From Salinispira pacifica (lineage in GTDB: Bacteria > Spirochaetota > Spirochaetia > DSM-27196 > Salinispiraceae): a DNA stretch of 64,000 bases. Each line of letters opens with the position of its first letter. Positions within the stretch are counted from its first letter, which is position 1. The DNA lies in the NCBI RefSeq assembly GCF_000507245.1, contig NC_023035.1:447001-511000 (forward strand). Direction: 5' to 3'. The notes beneath the pieces are model-generated. The model ran no database searches and was not told the DNA's origin. It saw only the letters and a list, made by a program, of their open reading frames with translations. A program made the position numbers and the translations under genes. This document shows, piece by piece, positions 41,985-49,914 of this stretch.

Positions 41985-44057
41985 GTGAACCATCAAGATA
42001 CAGATCAATATAAACCCCGATATACCGAGGCAGAATCCGATTCCCGGCTGGGTTCGGAGTTCAGGGACGGCAGGGCGTTTTTTTCCATATGGGCTCCGCA
42101 GGCTGATGCGGTTCATGTATACCGTGTTTCCCTCTCCTATTTAACGAACTGGTACTGGCCCGCAGGCGGTTCAGCGGCTTCCGAAGTACAGGCTGCACAG
42201 GATGACCTGCCCGGTGTTCATCTTCCACCGGAGGCGGGCAGGTTTCTTAGTCTGGAATACAGCGCAGAAGAGGGTGTCTGGCGGGGAGATGCAGAACTTG
42301 CAACCCCAGTGGATGAGTCGGCATTTCAATATATGATAATCCGCAACGGCGAAGCCCGCCCCCTCTGCCATCCCTACGCCCGGGCCCTGGCGCCCTTTCC
42401 CGGTCCCCGGGGGGGACAGCCCTGGGAGGTTCTTCTTCCGCCCCCGGGGCATCCGGATTCAGGAAGATTGGTTCCCCCAAACGGCTGGGAAGGTCTGGAG
42501 CTGCCTGTGGAAAGCCATCCCGGCCGTGAAAAGGATAACCGGGTAATATATGAGCTTCATGTCCGGGATATGACCATTCATCCCCACAGCAACGTTGCTC
42601 CGGAGAAGCGGGGCAGCTATGCCGGTCTGGTGGAGAAGCTGGATTATATTGCCGGGCTGGGGGTGAGTCACATTCAGCTTCTGCCGGTGATGAAATGCTA
42701 CAGCATCGATGAAACCCTGCGGGAGTACAACGGTTCACCCCGTTCCGGGGAAAACAACTACAACTGGGGATACGATCCCCTCTCATATTTTACCCCGGAG
42801 GGCTGGTATTCCGTGGATCCGGAAGATCCGTATCTGCGGATATCCGAACTGAAAACCCTGATCAAGGAAGCACACCGCCGGGGATTACGGATTATTCTGG
42901 ACGTGGTGTACAATCATATGGCCGACAGCAGCCTGCTTGAACCCTCTGCCCCGGGATACTGGTTCCGCAGGGATGAACACGGCGGGTTTACCTCCAACTC
43001 CGGCTGCGGAAACGATGTGGCCAGCGAACGGACAATGGTTCGCCGTCTGATTCACCACAGCCTGGAATATTTTGTGCGGGAATTCCATGTGGACGGGTTC
43101 CGCTTCGATCTGATGGGCCTTTTGGATTCCAGAACAGTCCTTGAAGCGGATGAGAAGCTGCGTGCTCTCAGGCCGGACATTATGCTGCTGGGCGAAGGCT
43201 GGCGGATGTATAACGGAGAAGAGGGTACCCGGGGCATGGACCAGGATCTTGCCGCCCAGCATTGTCATGTGGCCATGTTCAGCGATGAAATCCGGGATAT
43301 GCTCAAGGGCGGGGGGCTGAATGAGGCCAGTCAGGGGTTCCTCAGCGGACTGGAGCGGGATAAGGAGCTGGTGCTCTCAAATCTTCTGGGGAATCCCCGG
43401 CAGTACTTTTCCTCCCACCGGCCGCTGCAGGTGGTGAATTATCTGGTCTGTCATGACGGTCTGACCCTGAGAGATTCCCTGTGCCATAACTACGGTATCG
43501 ATACTTCCTCCGCCTCGGGCAGGTGGGAGCTGGCCCAGCGCATACGGGCGGCGAATCTTCTTTTAGCAAGCAGCCAGGGTATTATATTTCTTCATGCCGG
43601 CCAGGAGCGGGGCAGGAGCAAACCCAATCCTCCGGATTCTGATTACTCCGCAATAGGGCCCTATGTCCATAACTCATATCACAGCGATGACGGGGTGAAC
43701 GCATTTCCCTGGACCATGGAGGCCGAATTCGCCGGGCTGCCCGATCATCTGAGAAAGATTCTGGAATTTCGCAGGAATGAGCCTCTTCTCCACCTGGATG
43801 ATCATGAGGAGCTTCATGCGTCGGCAAGACTCATAGAAACACCCGGGGCGTTCAGTTTCGCTTATACCATCAGCGACGGATCCCGGGGAATAGTGATAGG
43901 GGTGAATCTGGAGAACCGGAGTTTCAGCTGCAGCTTGAAGGACTCCCTTCCCGGTGGGCATCATTTTACGGTGATTGCGGGGGACGCCAGGATGGAGGAA
44001 GACCTGTGCAGGATGGACCCCTTCGGTTCTCTTCTGATGACCTATGACATTTCTTAG
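41985..44057 (+). CDS. Type I pullulanase / glycogen-debranching-like GH13 enzyme
   Basis: The 690-residue protein has an amino-terminal CBM48-like region (AFFSIWAPQADAVHVYRV) and a GH13 barrel from about residue 175 to 600. The pullulanase hallmark YNWGYDP lies near residue 262. Catalytic segments are VDGFRFDLMG (nucleophile Asp), IMLLGEGWRMY (acid Glu) and YLVCHDGLTLRD (second Asp). It hydrolyses alpha-1,6 branches of pullulan, glycogen or starch. No signal peptide is visible, so a cytoplasmic role in glycogen turnover or imported oligosaccharide use is likely. It starts with GTG preceded by GAGGAAGGA. GlgX and isoamylase are alternative names. Confidence 0.88.
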   Translation: MNHQDTDQYKPRYTEAESDSRLGSEFRDGRAFFSIWAPQADAVHVYRVSLSYLTNWYWPAGGSAASEVQAAQDDLPGVHLPPEAGRFLSLEYSAEEGVWRGDAELATPVDESAFQYMIIRNGEARPLCHPYARALAPFPGPRGGQPWEVLLPPPGHPDSGRLVPPNGWEGLELPVESHPGREKDNRVIYELHVRDMTIHPHSNVAPEKRGSYAGLVEKLDYIAGLGVSHIQLLPVMKCYSIDETLREYNGSPRSGENNYNWGYDPLSYFTPEGWYSVDPEDPYLRISELKTLIKEAHRRGLRIILDVVYNHMADSSLLEPSAPGYWFRRDEHGGFTSNSGCGNDVASERTMVRRLIHHSLEYFVREFHVDGFRFDLMGLLDSRTVLEADEKLRALRPDIMLLGEGWRMYNGEEGTRGMDQDLAAQHCHVAMFSDEIRDMLKGGGLNEASQGFLSGLERDKELVLSNLLGNPRQYFSSHRPLQVVNYLVCHDGLTLRDSLCHNYGIDTSSASGRWELAQRIRAANLLLASSQGIIFLHAGQERGRSKPNPPDSDYSAIGPYVHNSYHSDDGVNAFPWTMEAEFAGLPDHLRKILEFRRNEPLLHLDDHEELHASARLIETPGAFSFAYTISDGSRGIVIGVNLENRSFSCSLKDSLPGGHHFTVIAGDARMEEDLCRMDPFGSLLMTYDIS

Positions 44058-44110
44058 CTTCCGGAATCGGATTCATATGAAATTGTGTTCAATATATTGA
44101 CTTTTGAATG

Positions 44111-44139
44111 TTGTTGAGATGCCATCTCTAGTGTATAAT
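44111..44139 (+). promoter_or_regulatory. Strong promoter for the rseC-rnf operon with an internal dyad
   Basis: TTGTTG (44111-44116) and a perfect TATAAT (44134-44139) are 17 bases apart. The spacer contains GAGATGCCATCTC (44116-44128), a perfect five-base-arm dyad with a three-base centre, placed where a repressor would prevent polymerase binding. The first gene starts 53 bases after the -10. Confidence 0.6.
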
Positions 44140-44192
44140 AGGGCCGTACCAAAAAATTCCACGTACCGGGAATACGATTTATAGGGACTTAT

Positions 44193-44675
44193 ATGACAGA
44201 TTCAACTCTGAGCGTTGAATCTCACTCTTCAATGGTGACACAGGAAGGCATTGTTGAGGAAATGAGAAACAACCACGCTCTTGTCAGAATATACCAGAAC
44301 TCCAGTTGTGCAGGCTGTAAGGTCTCCGGATCATGCAGCAGCAAAACGCTGGGAGGGAATAACAGCCGGATTATCGAAGCCATGGCGGACGACGGTGTGG
44401 CCGTGGGCTCGAAGGTTATTCTCCGGATGCGTACACGTGACGGATTTCTCTCCGTGCTCCTGTCGTTTATTCTGCCGCTTATTCTACTATTCAGCTTTAT
44501 TCTGTCTCTCCAGTCTCTTGATATCAGGGAAGAGATGCTGGCCCTCGGCGGGCTGGGAGTTCTTTCGGGATACTACCTGATTCTCAGTTTATTCCGTAAT
44601 ATTCTCAAACGGCATATCAGCTTCACCGCCGTTCCTGCATCCCAGGCCCACCCCGTGGTATGTGATAATCTTTGA
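44193..44675 (+). CDS. rseC: RseC/SoxR-reducing system family protein
   Basis: The 160-residue protein has the cysteine-rich amino part of the RseC family (NSSCAGCKVSGSCSSKTL near residue 36, a CxxCxxxxxC pattern). Two transmembrane helices follow (VLLSFILPLILLFSFIL and MLALGGLGVLSGYYLILSLF). In gamma-proteobacteria RseC acts with Rnf-like RsxABCDGE to reset SoxR, and here it heads an rnf operon, so it is probably an accessory of the Rnf complex. It ends 68 bases before rnfB, a gap that contains a stable hairpin. Its function in this organism is inferred from family and position. Confidence 0.85.
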   Translation: MTDSTLSVESHSSMVTQEGIVEEMRNNHALVRIYQNSSCAGCKVSGSCSSKTLGGNNSRIIEAMADDGVAVGSKVILRMRTRDGFLSVLLSFILPLILLFSFILSLQSLDIREEMLALGGLGVLSGYYLILSLFRNILKRHISFTAVPASQAHPVVCDNL

Positions 44676-44682
44676 TAGGCAA

Positions 44683-44716
44683 GGCAGTTTCAACAGACAG
44701 TAAGTTGGAAACTGCC
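44683..44716 (+). other. Hairpin in the rseC-rnfB gap
   Basis: GGCAGTTTCAAC (44683-44694) pairs with GTTGGAAACTGCC (44704-44716) with one bulged base and a nine-base loop. The following GGTTCGAATCC resembles a tRNA T-loop, but the flanking bases do not form a T stem, and no tRNA can be folded here. It may stabilise or attenuate the rnf message. Confidence 0.55.
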
Positions 44717-44743
44717 GGTTCGAATCCACGATAGGGGTTGAGT

Positions 44744-45607
44744 ATGACAGTTGTTTACTCTCTGGTTAGTCTCGGCGGAATAGCTGCGCTGTTTGCTGTT
44801 CTGCTGTTTATAGTCGCCCGGCGATTCCATGTGAATGAAGATCCCCGGGTGAAGGAAGTGGAAGAGCTGCTGCCCGGAATCAACTGCGGAGCCTGCGGTT
44901 TTCCAGGATGCAGTGCCATGGCGGAAGCTCTGGTAAAGGGCGCGGAAGCGGGAGATATCTCCCATCTGAGCTGTCCTCCCGGCGGTCCCAGCACCATGGA
45001 AGAGATCGGTGAATATTTCGGTCTCAGCACAGGGGAATTCGCACAGAAAGTGGCTGTCCTTCGCTGCGGAGGAGACTGCGATGCGGCTCCCCGGAAAAGC
45101 AGTTATCAGGGTCCTTCAAGCTGCAGCATTGAACATATGCTTCACTCCGGTGAATCCGGATGCCCCTTCGGTTGTCTGGGACAGGGTGACTGTGAGGTGG
45201 TGTGCGAATTTGATGCTCTTCATATGAACCCGGAAACCGGTCTGCCCGAAGTGGATGCGGAAAAATGTACCGCCTGCAACGCCTGCGTTGAGGCCTGTCC
45301 CCGAAATCTCTTTGAACTCAGACCCGTGGGCCGCCGTGAACGCCGTGTATGGGTGAACTGTCAGAGTCAGGAAAAAGGTGCGCTTGCCAAAAAACACTGC
45401 AGCAATGCCTGTATCGGCTGCGGAATCTGCGTAAAAACCTGCCCGGAAAAAATCCAGGCCATCAGCATGGAAAACAACCTTGCATATATAGATCCCCAGA
45501 AATGCATCATGTGCGGAAAATGCATCCCCGTATGTCCCACAGGAGCCATTCAGGCCACCTTTGAGGTGAAGCAGAAAAAAGCTCCGGCACAGGAGGCGAA
45601 ATCATGA
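44744..45607 (+). CDS. rnfB: Rnf complex iron-sulfur subunit RnfB
   Basis: The 287-residue protein starts with a membrane anchor (SLGGIAALFAVLLFIVARR). The four-cysteine Fe-S domain NCGACGFPGCSAMAEAL follows near residue 49. Then come three ferredoxin-type motifs (CTACNACVEACP, CIGCGICVKTCP, CIMCGKCIPVCP) over residues 170-260, and an extra CPFGCLGQGDC. RnfB takes electrons from reduced ferredoxin into the Rnf complex at the membrane. I chose the ATG at 44744 with AGGGG six bases before it over the TTG at 44738. The gene order is B-C-D-G-E-A, and each neighbour overlaps or nearly touches. Confidence 0.95.
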   Translation: MTVVYSLVSLGGIAALFAVLLFIVARRFHVNEDPRVKEVEELLPGINCGACGFPGCSAMAEALVKGAEAGDISHLSCPPGGPSTMEEIGEYFGLSTGEFAQKVAVLRCGGDCDAAPRKSSYQGPSSCSIEHMLHSGESGCPFGCLGQGDCEVVCEFDALHMNPETGLPEVDAEKCTACNACVEACPRNLFELRPVGRRERRVWVNCQSQEKGALAKKHCSNACIGCGICVKTCPEKIQAISMENNLAYIDPQKCIMCGKCIPVCPTGAIQATFEVKQKKAPAQEAKS

Positions 45608-46941
45608 CACAGCTCAAGACCTTTCCCATGGGAGGAATTCATCCCCCGGAGGAAAAGCTTACCTCAGATATGCCGGTGCAGCCTCTTCCCCTGCCCAAAG
45701 AGGTCACAGTACTTCTGGGGCAGCATCTGGGTAAACCCGCGGCAGCCCTGGTCAAACCGGGAGATGAGGTGAAAGCAGGCACCCTCATCGCCAAAGCCGA
45801 CGGATTTATTTCCGCCAACGTTCATTCCCCTGTTTCAGGTAAAGTGAAGCGGATCACCACCGCCTACGATGTCTCCGGCTTTCCCAGGGATGCGGTGATT
45901 ATCGCTGTAAACGGAGACGAGTGGGAAGAAGAAATCCAGGTTGAGTCCGATCCTTTGTCCACGCTTCCCGATGATCTGGGAGATATTAACACCAAGCTTC
46001 TGGACCGGGGTGTGGTGGGTCTGGGGGGGGCAACCTTCCCCTCCAATGTGAAGTACAGCATTCCCCCGGGAAAACATGCTGACACCTTGATCATCAATGC
46101 CGTGGAGTGCGAGCCCTATCTCACCTCGGATCACCGCATTATGCTAGAATACGCCGATGAAATTCTTCTGGGGGTTGAAATTCTCCGGAGGAATCTTGGG
46201 GTGGACCGGGTGTTTATCGGAATTGAAAACAACAAACCCGATGCCGTGGAGCATATGGAAGAACGGCGCAGTGCGCTGGGCCTGAATTTCACCATCCAGC
46301 CGCTGAAGGTGAAGTATCCCCAGGGAGCTGAAAAACAGCTGATCAAGGCGGTGACCCGCCGTGAAGTTCCCTCGGGAACCCTGCCCATTGAGGTCGGCTG
46401 TGTGGTGAACAATGTTGCAACCGCCCGGGCGGCCTATGACGCGGTAATCCGGAATAAACCCCTGGTTGAACGGGTGGTGACGGTAACCGGACGGGGAGTG
46501 CGCAATCCCGGCAACTACCTGGTACGCATCGGCACCCCATTACGTGAACTCATTGAAGCCGCAGGAGGTTTCAGCGACGATGCAGCCAAGGTGATCCTGG
46601 GAGGACCCATGATGGGCAAGGCCGCCCAGCGCCTGGATATTCCCGTGGTGAAGGGTACCGGCGGGGTGCTTGTGCTCACCGGCCAGGAAGCCGCCAGGAA
46701 ACCGGTGGAGACCTGTATCCGCTGCGGGCGCTGTGTGAAGGTATGCCCCATGGGACTTGAACCCTATCTGCTGCAGCAGCTTACCGAGCTGAAAAGATAC
46801 GATGACGCTGACCGCAGACGTATTACCGATTGTGTGGAATGCGGAAGCTGCAGCTACACCTGTCCCTCAAACCGGCCCCTGCTGGATTACATCCGCCTGG
46901 GAAAAGCAACAGTGATCGCCGCAAAACGCAGGGCGAAATAA
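45604..46941 (+). CDS. rnfC: Rnf complex subunit RnfC
   Basis: The 445-residue peripheral subunit has an amino-terminal biotinyl/lipoyl-like fold. The FMN- and NADH-binding region follows with GLGGATFPSNVKYS near residue 140. Two four-Fe motifs are at the carboxyl end (CIRCGRCVKVCPMGLEP near 373 and CVECGSCSYTCPSNRP near 411). RnfC passes electrons to NAD+ in the cytoplasm. Its ATG overlaps the rnfB stop by four bases (ATGA). All key cysteines are present. Confidence 0.96.
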   Translation: MTQLKTFPMGGIHPPEEKLTSDMPVQPLPLPKEVTVLLGQHLGKPAAALVKPGDEVKAGTLIAKADGFISANVHSPVSGKVKRITTAYDVSGFPRDAVIIAVNGDEWEEEIQVESDPLSTLPDDLGDINTKLLDRGVVGLGGATFPSNVKYSIPPGKHADTLIINAVECEPYLTSDHRIMLEYADEILLGVEILRRNLGVDRVFIGIENNKPDAVEHMEERRSALGLNFTIQPLKVKYPQGAEKQLIKAVTRREVPSGTLPIEVGCVVNNVATARAAYDAVIRNKPLVERVVTVTGRGVRNPGNYLVRIGTPLRELIEAAGGFSDDAAKVILGGPMMGKAAQRLDIPVVKGTGGVLVLTGQEAARKPVETCIRCGRCVKVCPMGLEPYLLQQLTELKRYDDADRRRITDCVECGSCSYTCPSNRPLLDYIRLGKATVIAAKRRAK

Positions 46942-46952
46942 AGGTAGGATTC

Positions 46953-47978
46953 ATGAGCAATATGCAGAATAATCTCACAGTTTCCCTCTCCCCCCACGTC
47001 CAGGACAGGGATTCGGTATCCAATGTAATGTGGACGGTGAATCTTGCGCTGCTGCCGGCTCTGCTGGTGAGCGTGCTGAACTTCGGCATCAGAGTGCTGG
47101 CTGTGAATGCCGCGGCGGTTCTGGCGGCGGTTCTTACCGAGTATCTGGTAAGCCGCTTCATGCTGAAACGGGAGCCCAGGATTTCCGACGGCTCGGCGGT
47201 TCTCACCGGCCTGCTCCTGGCGTTCAACGTACCTGCGGGAATTCCCTTCTGGCAGGTGATTACCGGGGCGGTATTTGCCATCGGCGTGGCCAAGATGGCC
47301 TTCGGCGGTCTGGGCCACAACCCCTTTAACCCGGCTCTGGCCGGACGGGCGTTTATGCTGGTTTCCTTTCCCGCCGACATGTCCAGGTGGCCGGCGGTGG
47401 CATCCGGAGTGTTATCCTGGAATGTGGATGCGGCGTCCAGTGCCACACCCCTTGCCCGTCTTGCAGAAAGCGGAACCGCCGACCTTCCCGGATATCTCGA
47501 TCTGTTTCTGGGCCGGATGAGCGGCTCCATGGGTGAGATTTCCGCCCTGGCCATTCTTGTGGGGGGGATCTATCTCCTCTGGAAGAAGGTGATCAGTCCG
47601 GAAATCCCTCTCCTTTTTCTGGGGACACTGGCACTGTTCACCGGAATTTTCTGGCTGATTGATCCATCCATGTATGCGGATCCCCTCTTTCACCTGCTCA
47701 GCGGCGGAGCCATGCTCGGCGCCTGGTTTATGGCTACGGATATGGTGACCAGCCCCATGACTTTCAAGGGAAGGGCCGTGTATGCGGTGAGCATCGGACT
47801 TCTCACGGGAATTATCCGTCTTTTCGGATCCTATCCCGAGGGGGTGAGCTATGCGATTCTCATCATGAATGCTTTTACCCCCATCATCGATAAATACATC
47901 GTGCCCCGGCGGTTCGGCATCAATAAACCCGCCGTGCTTCCCCAGGCTCCCCGGGAGCCCGCAGGAGGTGAAAAATGA
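46953..47978 (+). CDS. rnfD: Rnf complex membrane subunit RnfD
   Basis: The 341-residue membrane protein has about nine spans. The flavin attachment motif appears as ASSATPLARL near residue 170, where the Thr carries covalent FMN in the family. SDGSAVLTGLLLAFNVPAGIPFWQ and FGGLGHNPFNPALAGRAF are typical family segments. I chose the ATG at 46953 with AAAGGTAGGATTC, since the frame is open to 46830 inside rnfC. It overlaps rnfG by four bases. RnfD is part of the ion-pumping membrane core. Confidence 0.95.
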   Translation: MSNMQNNLTVSLSPHVQDRDSVSNVMWTVNLALLPALLVSVLNFGIRVLAVNAAAVLAAVLTEYLVSRFMLKREPRISDGSAVLTGLLLAFNVPAGIPFWQVITGAVFAIGVAKMAFGGLGHNPFNPALAGRAFMLVSFPADMSRWPAVASGVLSWNVDAASSATPLARLAESGTADLPGYLDLFLGRMSGSMGEISALAILVGGIYLLWKKVISPEIPLLFLGTLALFTGIFWLIDPSMYADPLFHLLSGGAMLGAWFMATDMVTSPMTFKGRAVYAVSIGLLTGIIRLFGSYPEGVSYAILIMNAFTPIIDKYIVPRRFGINKPAVLPQAPREPAGGEK

Positions 47979-48592
47979 GCAGTGCAGCAAAGAAAGCAAA
48001 AAAGATTGAATCAAGCTTCGTGAATATGGTGGTCGTTCTTCTGCTTATTGCCCTGATTTCCGCAGGAATTCTGGCGGCCACATATGAATACACCAAGGAA
48101 GATATCGCCGGGCATCAGCTTGCCAAGCAGATCGCTGCCATCGATGCGGTGCTCCCGGAATACGACAACAATATTCTGGAAGATCAGCGGCAGATTGACG
48201 GCATGAGCGTGTTTCCCGCCTACAGCGGGGGCAGCCTGGTGGGGGTAGCGGTGCTGGGATTCAGCGACCGGGCGTTCAGCGGCGAGATGGAGGTGATGGC
48301 CGGCTTTTCTCCGGACGGTACCCTGCTGAATGCCACAGCGGTCCGTCATGCCGAGACCCCCGGTCTTGGGTCCAAGGTAAACGACGAGCGTTTTGCCTCC
48401 CAGTTCACATCCATCGATATGACCGCAGCTGATCTGTCCGGGGACGGCAATAATTCCGGAGGGCTGGCGGTCCGTAAAGACGGGGGTGAAATTGATTCCA
48501 TCACCGCCGCCACCATCAGTTCCCGGGCGTACTGCCATGCGGTAAATACCGCCTGGAATTCTGCGCGGCAATTTTTCGGAGGCAGAGAATGA
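47975..48592 (+). CDS. rnfG: Rnf complex FMN-binding subunit RnfG
   Basis: The 205-residue protein has one membrane anchor (VVVLLLIALISAGILAATYEYT). A domain ending SITAATISSRAYCHAV contains the Thr that binds FMN covalently in RnfG and NqrC proteins. The Ala in the SGAT position differs from the usual Gly but the Thr is kept. It starts in an ATGA overlap with rnfD and ends in one with rnfE. It passes electrons across the membrane within Rnf. Confidence 0.94.
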   Translation: MSSAAKKAKKIESSFVNMVVVLLLIALISAGILAATYEYTKEDIAGHQLAKQIAAIDAVLPEYDNNILEDQRQIDGMSVFPAYSGGSLVGVAVLGFSDRAFSGEMEVMAGFSPDGTLLNATAVRHAETPGLGSKVNDERFASQFTSIDMTAADLSGDGNNSGGLAVRKDGGEIDSITAATISSRAYCHAVNTAWNSARQFFGGRE

Positions 48593-49296
48593 GCATAGCA
48601 AAGACATTTTCCAAAGGCTTTTTCCGGGAGAACCCGGTATTCGTACTGCTGTTGGGCATGTGTCCCACACTGGGGGTGACCAATTCGGCGGTTAACGGCC
48701 TGGCCATGGGCCTTGCCACCACCACCGTGCTGCTGGGCTCCAATATGGTGATCGCAGCGGTGAAAAACATGATACCCGAAAAGGTGCGGATACCCGCATA
48801 CATCGTGGTGATCGCAAGCTTTGTAACAGTTATCGACCTGATGATGGCTGCCAAGCTTCCCTCACTGCACGAACAGCTGGGCCTCTTTATCCCCCTGATT
48901 GTTGTAAACTGCATCATCCTGGGCCGGGCGGAAAGCTTCGCATCCAAGAACAATGTGCTCTACTCCTTTGTAGACGGGTTGGGAATGGGGCTGGGTTTTG
49001 CCATGGCCCTCACCATGCTGGGTGCAGTGCGTGAAATTCTGGGAAGCGGTTCGCTTTTCGGCTTCAGCTTCGTGGCAGAAGAAGCCACCACCATGCTGCT
49101 GTTTATCATGCCTCCGGGGGCCTTTATTGCCCTGGGTTTTATTATCGCCGCAGTGAACGCTGTGAAAAATCTGCCCCGACGGGCAGGGTCCGGCAGCCCG
49201 AAGGCTGGCGAATCCAAACCGGCGGATGAAACCAAAGGCACAGCCGATCCTGCTTCTGCCGGCCAACCCGCCTCCGCCGGCGGGAATGCATCCTAA
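48589..49296 (+). CDS. rnfE: Rnf complex membrane subunit RnfE
   Basis: The 235-residue protein has six spans in the RnfE/NqrD pattern, with ENPVFVLLLGMCPTLGVTNSAVNGLAMG near residue 10 and INCIILGRAESFASKN-like VVNCIILGRAESFASKN near 103. The carboxyl tail after residue 200 is polar and rich in Gly, Ala and Pro (KAGESKPADETKG), longer than usual. It overlaps rnfG by four bases and lies 11 bases before rnfA. It works with RnfA in the ion channel and iron-sulfur centre of the complex. Confidence 0.95.
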   Translation: MSIAKTFSKGFFRENPVFVLLLGMCPTLGVTNSAVNGLAMGLATTTVLLGSNMVIAAVKNMIPEKVRIPAYIVVIASFVTVIDLMMAAKLPSLHEQLGLFIPLIVVNCIILGRAESFASKNNVLYSFVDGLGMGLGFAMALTMLGAVREILGSGSLFGFSFVAEEATTMLLFIMPPGAFIALGFIIAAVNAVKNLPRRAGSGSPKAGESKPADETKGTADPASAGQPASAGGNAS

Positions 49297-49307
49297 GGAG
49301 GGATAGT

Positions 49308-49880
49308 ATGGAATTATTCAGTCTTTTTATCACCGCAGCGCTGGTGAACAATATTGTACTGGTTCAGTTTCTGGGAATCTGTCCCTTTCTGGGTGTGAGT
49401 TCCCGAATCTCCACCGCCCTGGGAATGGGGGCGGCGGTGATGTTCGTCATGACCCTGGCCAGCATCGTAACCTTTCTGATTCAGAACCTCATTCTCGTCC
49501 CCCTGGAGATCACCTTTCTTCAGACGGTGGCCTTCATTCTGGTAATTGCCGCTCTGGTGCAGATGGTTGAGCTGATCATCAAGAAGGTGAGTCCTGTGCT
49601 GTACCAGGCCCTGGGGGTGTTCCTTCCCCTGATTACCACCAACTGTGCGATCCTGGGGGTGGCTCTTCTGGTGGTGCGGAACAACTATAATCTGGGGGAG
49701 GGAATTGTATTTGCCGCCGCCAGCTCCATCGGCTTTACCCTGGCCCTCTTCATTTTTGCGGGGATCAGGGAGCGTCTGGAGTTTGCGGACCTGCCCAAGG
49801 CCATGAAGGGCGCACCGGTTTCCCTGGTGACTGCCGGACTTCTGGCTCTGGCCTTTATGGGGTTTGCGGGCATCGGCTGA
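49308..49880 (+). CDS. rnfA: Rnf complex membrane subunit RnfA
   Basis: The 190-residue protein has six spans, matching RnfA/NqrE in length. NNIVLVQFLGICPFLGVSSR near residue 13 and LPLITTNCAILGVALLVVRN near 102 carry the conserved cysteines of a shared iron site with RnfE. GGAGGGATAGT precedes the ATG. As the last gene of the B-C-D-G-E-A row it differs from the more common order with A first or B last. The convergent gene ends 34 bases later. Confidence 0.95.
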   Translation: MELFSLFITAALVNNIVLVQFLGICPFLGVSSRISTALGMGAAVMFVMTLASIVTFLIQNLILVPLEITFLQTVAFILVIAALVQMVELIIKKVSPVLYQALGVFLPLITTNCAILGVALLVVRNNYNLGEGIVFAAASSIGFTLALFIFAGIRERLEFADLPKAMKGAPVSLVTAGLLALAFMGFAGIG

Positions 49881-49914
49881 TACCCGCCCCCTCAGGCATT
49901 CTGAATGCGGTCCG

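Noticed and set aside
44683-44735. A tRNA-like segment (hairpin followed by GGTTCGAATCC)
   Set aside because: The T-loop sequence is present but the bases around it do not pair, and no acceptor, D or anticodon arm can be found.
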